From assembly GCA_002633005.1 (NCBI GenBank), contig NMRA01000309.1:122001-186000 (forward strand): 64,000 bases of DNA, read 5' to 3'. This DNA comes from Phoronis australis (taxonomy: Eukaryota; Phoronida; Phoronidae). Of the stretch, positions 46,873-56,259 are shown in pieces. The translations under genes and the position numbers were made by a program. The first letter of the stretch is position 1; each line of letters starts with the position of its first letter. The notes beneath the pieces are model-generated. The model had not been told where the DNA came from, ran no database searches, and saw only the letters and a program-made list of their open reading frames with translations.

Positions 46873-47272
46873 GTAAGCCGGCATTCGTCAGGCACTGTCG
46901 ACGTCTGCAGGCCACAGACACGGATATGTTTCACGGCCTCTTACTTGCTATTTACAGCGTACTTTTCATTCTTCACTACCATGAGCCGCTTCCTAAGCAT
47001 TTCGGACTCTCGAGGAAGTAAAAAACGATATACCCGGTTTCTTCGCAGCTGCTGAGTTCGGACAAGCGGGAACGATGCACCGCAACATAGCGGCATTCAC
47101 TCTGCATATGAACCACTGACGTCGCTAGAGTCGTTTCTCACCTTCCTCACAGGTTAACGCGACACCTCTTGGCAAGGTAAGATCGACCGTATGCGAGGCG
47201 ATGTGGATATAGACCGATTAAGACGGCAAAAAGACTAATTAAATCGGGTGGCATTCTCATTTAAGTCTTTAA

Positions 47273-47440
47273 AGGCGAAGACAACCTTTTTTCATGTCAT
47301 TTTGAGCTAAAATAAGGTTGGTTGGTTATCCTAGACATATTTTCCACTTAATTACAGCTTTTCGTAATTTTATTAATTACTCGTCCTCTACTCCGGAAGT
47401 GACGTTTTAGGAGGCAAGCGTTTCCCGCCACTTAGTTTTC
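47273..47440 (+). repeat. Left TIR of the Kolobok-like element
   Basis: Pairs with 48901-49068; shared landmarks are 'ttttgagctaaaataaggtt', 'ctagacatattttccactta' and 'ctccggaagtgacgttttag'. The last contains an ETS-like CCGGAAGTGACG that may act as promoter for both genes. Confidence 0.9.
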
Positions 47441-47441
47441 G

Positions 47442-47912
47442 TTGAGTTTACCGTGCGAATCTGTTCTATTCTACTTTTGTTTTGTGCTGTTTTTCAACAA
47501 TTGTCGCCACCACTTTCCATCGGCGAGTATTCTGCGGCAAGATGACCCGTATCACAGTGACAGTAGTGTGAGTGACGGAGACCTTGTTCACAGCAGTGGT
47601 GACGAGGAATTTTTTCACGGACATTCAGTGGGTGGGTACATGTTTGAGCCCGATTATAACGAGGCAGAGTACGCACAGGCACAGGCAGCTGTTGAGAGAA
47701 ACGAGGCGGCTACTGAGGACAGACGTGGTGACACATCTTGGTGCAAATGCACTGTCTGCGTTGTTATGCCTACCTCAATGGAATGCTTGTGCTGTTCGAC
47801 GAGGCCAAGCCACTACTGGAAACGGTTAAGTGGACCTCCGGCATACCACGGACAGAGGAACAACTGTCCAACTTGCCAGAGTGTCCCGCGACACATTCCC
47901 ACTGGATGGTGA
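47442..47912 (+). pseudogene. Ballast-domain (P2X7 C-terminus-like) gene fragment
   Basis: A 156-codon open frame. After an acidic Ser-rich stretch (residues 34-60), residues 64-70 read GGYMFEP and residues 98-118 read as TSW followed by CKCTVCVVMPTSMECLCC. The spacing W-C-x-C-x2-C-x3-P-T-x2-E-C-x-C-C is the zinc-binding signature of the P2X7 cytoplasmic ballast domain, here with no P2X channel. After Cys118 the similarity stops abruptly and the frame runs on into sequence antisense to the THAP gene, so the 3' part looks deleted. The first 30 residues (Phe-rich) may be leader or non-coding. Confidence 0.6.
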
Positions 47913-48228
47913 CCTGAGCACCCAAACTGCTTTGTCGTGTGACTCCCTCGCCACACACCTGGCACCTTCTAAATAGCACTTTAGACAAGTCCACAGTAAA
48001 CTTATCAAAGTTTGGCTCACCGATCTGTTCATTGGACGACGAACTGTCCTCTTCACTGGGTGTAGAACTGGGCCTGTAATCACTCCCTCTACTCAATATC
48101 GCTGCAGGGCTGCTTAGAGGCTCTGGGCTGGAGAAAACAGTGCAGGGCGAATCACTACTGGTTCCAGGAACGGCACGCTCTGGGGGTACGTTCGGAGGCA
48201 CGGGTGACAGTGGATGAAGTGGCTCCAC
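47770..48228 (-). pseudogene. THAP transposon protein, part after the THAP domain
   Basis: A 152-codon frame: Pro/Ser-rich linker, then VLFRRCQVCGEGVTRQSSLG, VTIQWECVAGHSGKLDSCSS and MPEVHLTVSSS. The C-x2-C ... W-x-C-x2-G-H-S-x2-W/L-D-S order followed by an N/H-L-x-x-S-x-x block is seen after the THAP domain in marine invertebrate THAP transposon proteins. It lies one frame away from the THAP reading frame (shift near 48190), and it stops before any transposase core. Confidence 0.55.
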
Positions 48229-48803
48229 TGGCTCCAGTCACTGTACTGGCCACAGCTCGCGAGGCTTCTCTCTTCAAAAACGCACTTCTCGGGGGTGGCG
48301 ACGGGGCACTGCCGGGAATCAACACAGACGGAATGGCATCCTTCTTCATGCGTTGTTTCGCAGGGACCTTCATCAGTTCAGCGTACAAATCCCTTTCGTA
48401 ATCGGACGGCAGAAAGTGCTTGCCACACACACGGTAATTCTCGACTGCTTTGTACGTTGCGTGGACGGGTAACGCTGCGTTCTTCACACGAACGAGCCAA
48501 GTATGGCGAAGTGTGTCATCCATCGGAAAGCGATTATTTTCATTCGTTGTCATATATCATTGTATCCTTAACATCAGTTTTTTTATTTATGTATTTGTAT
48601 ATAATCATTGTATATAGACTTCTTTGTATTTTTTACCCAGATCTAATGCCTCTTGGCGCTTTCTGGGTTATGTATATTCATTGTATTCTGAAGATTTCGT
48701 AATAAACATTAAAAAAAATCGGAAAGCGATGCTAAGGTACTCCCAGAGTGCGCGTGAGACGATAATTAGTACATCCCGGTCCGCAGCAACAGTGTGGCAT
48801 CAT
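48155..48803 (-). pseudogene. THAP zinc-finger domain, interrupted
   Basis: From ATG 48803 the minus strand reads MMPHCCCGPGCTNYRL then, after a TAG, HRFP; the same HRFP resumes left of a 182-bp insertion as RFPMDDTLRHTWLVRVKN. Next come YRVCGKHFLPSDY and MKKDAIPSVLIP. These are the THAP C2-CH landmarks in order: C-x-x-x-x-C, H-R-F-P, W, C-x2-H-F, and A-x-P-S/T-L. The DNA-binding domain would recognise transposon ends. It is inactivated by a stop, the insertion and a downstream frameshift. Confidence 0.8.
48536..48717 (+). mobile_element. 182-bp retroposon 3' end with 13-bp target duplication
   Basis: Flanked by perfect copies of 'atcggaaagcgat' (48523-48535 and 48718-48730) and ends 'gtaataaacattaaaaaaa'. 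A-tail plus variable-length duplication shows LINE-type target-primed insertion. It interrupts the THAP codons for HRFP. A relative lies at 57.28-57.39 kb on the minus strand, sharing an 'aatgc..ctggcgctttct' block and the 'aataaacatta' tail. Confidence 0.85.
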
Positions 48804-48900
48804 GTTGACTGACTAGTAAATGAAAGCAAACGACGACGTAACTTAACACAACCGAGGTAAAACAATGATTGACTCGGCAGCTCTCACAGCCAGACTATAT

Positions 48901-49068
48901 GAAAAGAAATTGGCGCGAAATGCTTGCCTCCTAAAACGTCACTTCCGGAGTAGCGAACGAGTAATTAACAAAATTACGAAAAGCTGTAATTAAGTGGAAA
49001 ATATGTCTAGGATAACCAACCAACCTTATTTTAGCTCAAAATGACATGAAAAAAGGTTGCCTTCGCCT
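48901..49068 (-). repeat. Right TIR of the Kolobok-like element
   Basis: Inverse of the left TIR; differences include 'acaac/gcaac' near the tip and a few substitutions near the inner end. Confidence 0.9.
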
Positions 49069-49639
49069 TCAAAAAAATAAAAGATTTTTACGTAAAATGC
49101 TACGGACCGAAAATGCCCCTACTAAAAATGCCGAACTATCCCCTGCCAGGTTTTCGAGAAATATGGCGTGGCATTTTGTAGTGTTGAAGAACATAAATGG
49201 ATATTATATCGTTTTGAAGCACGTTTCTCTTCATGACTGCACATAAAATCGTTAGTTGGGTGTAAAACATCTTGCGATTCTTGTGCTATGTATAGCAAAA
49301 CATGCCGAAACAGCACTGATCTCCCTTTCAGTGTCTCATCAATTTGTCTATTCGTTGAGAAACCTGAATCACGCATGTGAGTTTTTAAAGACGTCATTAA
49401 AGATAGAAAGCCTTTCAAACTGATTTGTTAAATCTTACTCGTCAGGAGATTATTTTAGATCGCGTTTAATGGATTTTTTAGTCCAATTAACTTTCGCAGA
49501 GGATCAGCAACCATGAGAAATTCATGCATACATTATAAGTAGCGTGGTCGCTGTAACTATTTAAAGAGATAAATTCGGATCTGCAGACAGCAAGGTTTGA
49601 ACAGTTTTGAAAAGGAGATCTTGTTTTTGAGTATTTAAA
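49069..49639. promoter_or_regulatory. Upstream region of the GPCR gene
   Basis: No other gene. A TATA-like 'ctatttaaag' at 49557-49566 lies about 75 bp before the ATG, and 'gagtatttaaaatg' runs into the start codon. Confidence 0.35.
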
Positions 49640-50647
49640 ATGCGCGGTTCTGCTTATACCAATATTTCGTCACCATTGAGAGCGAAAGATTTTCAAACGA
49701 TTTCTGAGACGACAGCCAAAATAATGCTGATTGTGAAGGGATTCTCGGTGGTTTTCATTGTTGGTGGCAATTTGTTTGTCTTGGTGGCTTTTGCCAGATC
49801 GAAATCCATACTTAAGAAGACGTGCAATATTTACCTTTTGATTTTATCAGTGATCGATCTCGTTGTTGGTGCGCTAGGGCTACCGATGTTCATTTTCAGA
49901 GACGTTTCGTTAAATTTGTTCCATTCTGATGCCGCCATACCTTGGTTTTATAGGAACCGAACTATTTGTATGTTGGCAACTTTCGGAATTTCACAGCCAC
50001 TTACTTGGTCAGCCACGTGCCTCGTTTTAATTTCTTTGGACCGGTTTATTGCTACGTTTTTTCCAATTCGTTACCATAGCTTCATGACTAGAAGGACCGT
50101 TATTATATTAGCTTTGACAATGCTCACTGTGGCAAGCTTGCCGTTATACATGGGACTAGCCAATGCCAAATATACGTACAATTCACGATACCGTTGTCGT
50201 GGTGGACAAGTTGGAGGGAAGTGGGCGTTTGTCGTCCTCCTTTCGTGGAGTGCTGTACCGTTTTCTATCATCGTCCTGCTTTACGCGTGCATTGGGATAA
50301 AGCTTTGGACACGACGAAACAAAGTCCGTGGCTTCGGAATGACTGTCAACGACATTGCTCCGAATCAAAGTGCGGTGAACGAAATCCGATTTACAAAGAT
50401 AATGGCTCTCGTCGTCGGAACATTCGTTTTCTTTATGCTGCCAATTTTCTTAACACACATGCTGATTATGTACATAATGCGCATGCCTCGTGCAGCACGC
50501 TCTACTATTATACTAATCTCCAAGTGCATGGCTCAAGCCAATAGTTTCATGAATCCCGTTATATACACTGTCACAAACAAGCAAATAAGGCACCAGTTGT
50601 ATCAAACGTTGCGTGGTTTCCCACAGCTCGGGAACAACTCTAATTGA
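49640..50647 (+). CDS. Intronless class A (rhodopsin-like) GPCR, 335 aa, orphan
   Basis: Plasma-membrane receptor signalling through G proteins; ligand not deducible. A sequon NIS at residue 8 lies in the short N-terminus. Seven segments are visible: TM1 about 27-51 (GGN at 42-44), TM2 62-84 (D73), TM3 108-136, TM4 152-172, TM5 194-218 (P206), TM6 252-278 (P268) and TM7 288-310 ending NPVIY (305-309). Cys110 and Cys186 give the TM3-ECL2 disulphide. The TM3 motif is DRF (134-136), not DRY, and TM6 has FFMLP in place of CWxP. Loop 3 is short and the tail is 25 residues. The whole frame is a single exon with an in-frame stop at 50647. Amine, opsin-like and melatonin-type receptors are all possible; I cannot choose. 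Confidence 0.93.
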   Translation: MRGSAYTNISSPLRAKDFQTISETTAKIMLIVKGFSVVFIVGGNLFVLVAFARSKSILKKTCNIYLLILSVIDLVVGALGLPMFIFRDVSLNLFHSDAAIPWFYRNRTICMLATFGISQPLTWSATCLVLISLDRFIATFFPIRYHSFMTRRTVIILALTMLTVASLPLYMGLANAKYTYNSRYRCRGGQVGGKWAFVVLLSWSAVPFSIIVLLYACIGIKLWTRRNKVRGFGMTVNDIAPNQSAVNEIRFTKIMALVVGTFVFFMLPIFLTHMLIMYIMRMPRAARSTIILISKCMAQANSFMNPVIYTVTNKQIRHQLYQTLRGFPQLGNNSN

Positions 50648-51621
50648 AAGGTAGCTCTGTGGTTCCTCAGTGGTTAGGAACCTAGCATTGAATAATTGTA
50701 ACAAACATTCGATTTTTAGTGACATTCTGTTGACTTCGTTTTTATGGGATATGTCCTTGATTTTGTTTGAGAATTAGTGTCGTGTGAAGAATCTTCTAAT
50801 CATAACTATTTGCTGAATAGGCGTAGGCCATTGGAACAGGTTCGTAATACGTTGCAACTGGTTGACAGAATCGTGGAGCGACAGGCTCGAAACGTGTGTA
50901 TGATGTTCTACTAGAAATTATAGTTCTCAATGTACTGATGCATGTTAGGTACAACCGCAGGCCTACAGGTCTCCACGGTATGTTGTCTATGAATGTGGAC
51001 GACGAATGCAATTTGCAGGATAGTATTGGAATGATGAATGCTCAAGCAATGGTTCACATGAAACAAATCGCAATGTGTTTTGACATAGTCGAGGTCATTA
51101 CGTTGTTTTCCAGACAGCAAATCGAGAAAATGGCCGAAGCGAATTGGCGTAATCAAGGTAATCGCCACATTTTGAAAATTCGAAAAGTAAAATAGCCACC
51201 GACTGTAAAGATTAATAGTGTTGTAATATCGTGTCTATCTTTTAGAAATTGGAGTAACGCCTGAACATATTCTGTCAGAAATGTATTTTTAAGGTTATGT
51301 AGGACCCTAGACAAATGTTCAAATTTCGTCAACTTTGGAACTTCATATCACAGAAATGGCCGATTGCATTCATGTGAACCTTTCAGATATTTCTGATGCT
51401 TTATGTTCTATTCTACGTTAGAAATTGTTTTTAACATGTTCTACTTTGTTTGACAGGGTATCATACATGGGACTTTTATGGTTTTCCTGAAAACATCTGC
51501 GTAATACAAAAACGAAGTGATGATGTAGAAAACGATGTCTAATCTTGAACATTTATATCACATAAAATTTGATCATACTAGTGATACTGCTACTTTACTA
51601 TTAATGTAACTTTGGTTTTTT
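50648..51621. other. GPCR 3' flank; no gene recognised
   Basis: An open frame at 50896-51195 (99 codons) shows no family signature. No canonical AATAAA was seen close to the GPCR stop. Confidence 0.4.
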
Positions 51622-51651
51622 ACACAAAACGTACCGTGAGTGGCGTACATG

Positions 51652-51746
51652 AAGTAATATCCCACGAGACATTATTCCGCGTATCGACAGAGATCGAAGG
51701 TAGAGGTCGATACGCGGAATAATGACGAGTGAGATATTACTTCATG
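51652..51746. repeat. Subterminal hairpin, left arm
   Basis: An approximately 37-bp stem: 'aagtaatatcccacgagaca...' pairs with '...acgagtgagatattactt', with 'cgcgtatcgac' pairing 'gtcgatacgcg' at the inside. The loop is about 17 bases. Confidence 0.85.
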
Positions 51747-52671
51747 CATGCCAATCGAGGTACGTTTTGTATTTATCCCATACGCTTCGAATTCTTGAGT
51801 TTTTCACTTTTCCGCAGATTTTTAAATACTTCACTCAGACTGTTCACGTGGTGGATCACATCTTATATGTATGTACTTGCGCGTAAGGTTGTAAGTTTTC
51901 TCAAGTAAAAGAAACAGTTTTAAATGTAACGAATTATTACTTGAAAAGATATAATAGAGATGAAAACAACGGTAACTTTGCACTGAACTTGTAAGATCTC
52001 CTGAAAATAGTTAAATAACAACAATATTAGATATTGTAGTTACCGAGGAATCGGCGCCTGAGTTGCAGACGATATAATATTTAGCAAATGAAATCTGAGA
52101 CAGAACTGTCATATAATTAACAGTCCTGTTCCTGATGTTACGATTGAGACCTGATTGTATGTTGAGCGTTATTTACACTGCTATAGTTGTATTACTTTAA
52201 ACTATTTTCCGAAAGTTTGATGATCTAACCGGCTAACGACGTCGATTCGACCTTGCCCTGCCTTTTGAACGTTCCATGTCAGAGATCACTGTTGAAGTAG
52301 TGCGGAAGGTGAATAGGAAAAAATTATTACATGGCCGTATTTCCCTCGACAGATTCAACGCGTAGGGGATAAAAGACTGTATTGATGTTGAACTTTGAAT
52401 AATTTGGCAGAATATGTTGTTTAATGTTGAAACTTGTTCACAGCAACTAAGAGGGATGGAATTAATCAACAAACGCTTCCCTGTCCCAAACAGTCACAAG
52501 TTCATTAACCTCATTGTTGTACTACAATCATAACCTCCACAGGTAGACTCCAGAGTCGGTATTTTTGCACTTTGCCGTCCACGATGGCCCTGAACTTTCC
52601 GCAAGCTCTTTTGATGTGATTGTCTTTTATTTCCAATGTGTAATTAAATTAACATTAGTGTAGTTGGTTAC

Positions 52672-52725
52672 ATGGCGCTAATGAAAATGTCAGCAAACGT
52701 CACTTCTCTTCAAAAGAAACATACG
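52672..52725 (+). other. Possible 18-codon first exon inside the TIR element
   Basis: ATG GCG opens MALMKMSANVTSLQKKHT and ends at a near-consensus donor, ACG|GTAAGT. It lies in the unique centre of the 2.3-kb element. No following exon recognised, so this may be chance. Confidence 0.2.
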
Positions 52726-53865
52726 GTAAGTCATATTGCAGCTCCTTGCATACGTTAATATGTCAGCTCGTTTGTTCGTCTTTGTATCTTTCCATTATTT
52801 TACAATATAAGCACTATAATAACAAATGAAGGGTCAAAAGTTCAGTTTCGCATTCGAAGAGACTGAATAAATTTAAGGAGTATTTCGTCAATTTCTACTG
52901 CAATGTTTGTGGCTGGTCGAAAAATCAAAATTTGTGATATTGCTGATACATGTACATCATATCGGTGATAAAACATTTTTCGGAGATTAGCCCCATCGCG
53001 GTATCGATCGTGGAACACGCGTTGTAGCCAACTCGCATTCGTTTATGTCAGATCATTTAACTGGAAAAGTCGCTGGCCTTGTTTCCGTATACATTTCTAC
53101 AATTTCAGCGAATGTCTGACAGGCAACGTAAAGAATGGACGATTTGTATGAAATAACCAAAAACAAAACAGCAAGTGAATTTATTGTTTTTTATCCCATA
53201 CGCGTTGAATCAGTCGAGGGAAATTCGGCCACGTAATAATGTTTCCGTATTCACCTCCCGCCATAGACATCTTATAGTTATATTATGGGATGTCTATGCC
53301 TCCCGCACTACTTCAACAGCGACCTCTGACATGGAAAGTTCAAAAGGTAGGTCAATGTCTACTCGACGTTGATAGCTGGTTCGACCATCAAACTTTCGGA
53401 AAATAGTTTAAAGTAATGCAATTGCAACAGTGTGAGTAACACTTAGTATGCAATTAGGTCTCAGTCGTAACATCCAGAACAGGACTGTTAATTACTGGGT
53501 ACATGACAGTTCTGTCTCTGTTTTCAATTGCTAATATTATGTCATCTGCAACTCAGCCGCCGATACCTCGGTAACTGCAGCATGAAATGTTGTTGTTACT
53601 TAACTATTTTCAGGAAATGTTACAAGTTCAATGCACAATTACCGTTGCTTTCATCTTTGTTATCTTTTTTCAAGTAATAAATCGTTACATTTAAAACTTT
53701 GTTTTACTACAGAAAACTTCCAACCTAACGCGCAAGTACATAAATATAGGCTGTGATCCGCCACGTGAACAATCTGAGTGAAGTATTTAAAAATCTGGCG
53801 AAAAAATGAAAGAAACTTAGGAATTTGCTGCGTATGGGATAAATACTTCGATTGGCGTAGATAAA

Positions 53866-53914
53866 GTAATATCCCACTCGACATTTTTCCGCGTATCGTG
53901 GGATATTACTTCAT
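53866..53914. repeat. Subterminal hairpin, right arm
   Basis: 'aagtaatatcccac' pairs with 'gtgggatattactt'; the inner stem seen in the left arm is deleted to a short loop. Confidence 0.85.
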
Positions 53915-53941
53915 CAACGCCACTGTCGGTACGTTTTGTGT

Positions 53942-54686
53942 TTGTAGTTCTGTTCAAAATAGATTACAGTAAGTCAATACACGGTGGCGCTACATGTATT
54001 TCGGGAATCGGCTACATGTATCTAATTTTCACTTTAATATAAAATTATGGAATGGGCAACTTCAACAAAAGGTTTGTTTGATTGTTAACTTCAAAGCATT
54101 TGTCAAAAGCTTGAAGATTTATCAAAAAGATTGATTAAATTCTGTTTTAAAACGACTATTCATTTTATAGCTGCATTGAACTCGCATTTTGCGGTCAACA
54201 ATTGATCTCAAAATGTTCCTTAATCAGATCCTAATTTCACTGGTTTTAGCTGTGATCAAAGATGATTTTTTTATTAAGTCCATCCAATTGAGCAACGATC
54301 CTAAAATTGCGGTTTTTGGCAGTAAAACGCTAATGTCCCTTAAAGTCCTTGTTGCAAACTGCCCATGTGGTTCCAGTATCCGAAAATACTTACTACATAA
54401 ATTCTTATTTTCGACACCCTTTCTTTATATTCTTTTCGCCTTTCTTGCCAAAAGCGATTTTGTAACAGTATTTGACCCTTCTCTCTGAGCGTATGATTAC
54501 CGGTTGTCATCGGTTATTTCCGTACCCACATTTCTGGCTCATCAGTTCAGGAACTTGTCCTGAACGCCGACGTTTTTTCCTTGTAACTGAATGTGCTATG
54601 GCTTGCTCGAAAAGTCTTCATTATTTTGTTTTAGTAGTAATATATCGTGATTCGTTTGCATATGTAGTGTATTTATAGTTTGTAGT
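53942..54686. other. No gene recognised
   Basis: A 99-codon plus-strand frame (54189-54488) has hydrophobic stretches but no family signature. Confidence 0.4.
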
Positions 54687-55549
54687 NNNNNNNNNNNNNN
54701 NNNNNNNNNNNNNNNNNNNNNNNNNNNNNNNNNNNNNNNNNNNNNNNNNNNNNNNNNNNNNNNNNNNNNNNNNNNNNNNNNNNNNNNNNNNNNNNNNNNN
54801 NNNNNNNNNNNNNNNNNNNNNNNNNNNNNNNNNNNNNNNNNNNNNNNNNNNNNNNNNNNNNNNNNNNNNNNNNNNNNNNNNNNNNNNNNNNNNNNNNNNN
54901 NNNNNNNNNNNNNNNNNNNNNNNNNNNNNNNNNNNNNNNNNNNNNNNNNNNNNNNNNNNNNNNNNNNNNNNNNNNNNNNNNNNNNNNNNNNNNNNNNNNN
55001 NNNNNNNNNNNNNNNNNNNNNNNNNNNNNNNNNNNNNNNNNNNNNNNNNNNNNNNNNNNNNNNNNNNNNNNNNNNNNNNNNNNNNNNNNNNNNNNNNNNN
55101 NNNNNNNNNNNNNNNNNNNNNNNNNNNNNNNNNNNNNNNNNNNNNNNNNNNNNNNNNNNNNNNNNNNNNNNNNNNNNNNNNNNNNNNNNNNNNNNNNNNN
55201 NNNNNNNNNNNNNNNNNNNNNNNNNNNNNNNNNNNNNNNNNNNNNNNNNNNNNNNNNNNNNNNNNNNNNNNNNNNNNNNNNNNNNNNNNNNNNNNNNNNN
55301 NNNNNNNNNNNNNNNNNNNNNNNNNNNNNNNNNNNNNNNNNNNNNNNNNNNNNNNNNNNNNNNNNNNNNNNNNNNNNNNNNNNNNNNNNNNNNNNNNNNN
55401 NNNNNNNNNNNNNNNNNNNNNNNNNNNNNNNNNNNNNNNNNNNNNNNNNNNNNNNNNNNNNNNNNNNNNNNNNNNNNNNNNNNNNNNNNNNNNNNNNNNN
55501 NNNNNNNNNNNNNNNNNNNNNNNNNNNNNNNNNNNNNNNNNNNNNNNNN
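54687..55549. other. Assembly gap (863 N)
   Basis: Run of N. Any open frame spanning it is an artefact. Confidence 1.
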
Positions 55550-55653
55550 TGGATCCTTATAACATCAATAACATCTTCTAACCATGTAATAAGGGTTAAC
55601 AACGCGTGAGACAAGGACTTTAAGGCTAATTAAAGCACGGCGCGGGCTCCACC

Positions 55654-56250
55654 ATGCCGCCTCAAAGCCACACCACAATTTTTGTTTACAAAACGTGTGA
55701 CTATGTGCGAATGCGTGGATTGCGTCGACTGAAATTGTGTTTTAGGAACACGCTGGTAACTGACCAGTCAAAGATCCTTTCAGAAGTGAGAAACTTTTAT
55801 AAATCCCTATATGTTTCGAAACATGATTCTCTGGAAAATATCGATCTATTGTTTAAAATTTAGAATGTTACACTAAGCTTAGTTAAGTTTTTTGGAAACA
55901 GTTACCATTTTTAGTACGCGCGTTTCAAATCTGGTCACTAACCAATATCTCTGTAACAAGGCTTAATCTCTATTATTCCAAAGTCTAATGAGCCAAGAGA
56001 ATATGTAGCCAAATGAAGACCAATTTCTTTGCTAAATAGTTCTTAGAAGATTCTTTCGCGTTAAAACAGTTATCGCTAGTTTGATACACCCAAACCAAAA
56101 AGGCTTTTTAAAGGGACGCTTTATTGGTGAAAACACCAGAGCTGTTTATGACTTGATGCCTTATGTTGAAGAAAAAATTATTCCAGGACTTTAAGTCCAA
56201 GTAGACATCCAAAACGCTTTTGATTCAGTTTCGTGTGGCTGTGTGTGAGC
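55654..56250 (+). pseudogene. LINE (L1/Tx1-type) reverse transcriptase remnant
   Basis: At 55760-55860 the frame reads QSKILSEVRNFYKSLYVSKH, the 'I-x-x-x-x-x-x-F-Y-x-x-L-Y' block before the RT domain. At 56090-56230 another frame reads NQKGFLKGRFIGENTRAVYD, LMPYVEEKIIPGL, stop, VQVDIQNAFDSVS, the conserved Q-x-G-F-x-x-x-R-x-I-x-x-N and D-x-x-x-A-F-D-S-V blocks with the first catalytic Asp. Stops and frameshifts show decay; the 5' part may lie in the adjacent gap. Confidence 0.8.
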
Positions 56251-56259
56251 TCATCTTCA

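Larger units (their letters stand above)
47273..49068. mobile_element. Kolobok-like DNA transposon with ballast and THAP genes (decayed)
   Basis: Ends 'aggcgaagacaacctttttt' (left) and its near-perfect inverse (right). TIRs run about 165 bp (47273-47440 and 48901-49068) with few mismatches. TTAA flanks the left end and TCAA the right, consistent with a TTAA target duplication carrying one change. Inside are two convergent broken genes: plus-strand ballast-type (47442-47912) and minus-strand THAP (48803 to about 47770). THAP plus TTAA duplication suggests the Kolobok superfamily; no catalytic core remains, so the label is inference. The element is 1796 bp, of which 182 bp is a later retroposon plus its duplicated target. 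Confidence 0.75.
51622..53941. mobile_element. 2.3-kb TIR element with about 700-bp arms and subterminal hairpins
   Basis: Left end 'acacaaaacgtacc', right end 'ggtacgttttgtgt'. The arms pair from 51622 to about 52390 and about 53195 to 53941, for example 'gttaccgaggaatcggcgcc' with 'ccgatacctcggtaac', 'aacagtcctgttcctgatgt' with 'catccagaacaggactgtta', and 'ctattttccgaaagtttga' with 'tcaaactttcggaaaatag'. Each arm has a hairpin near its tip built on 'aagtaatatcccac'. The 0.8-kb centre has no transposase. Target duplication not identified. A solo end is at 24.15-24.41 kb. Confidence 0.8.

Noticed and set aside
54673-55614. 313-codon open frame on the minus strand
   Set aside because: It is made almost entirely of N bases of the assembly gap.
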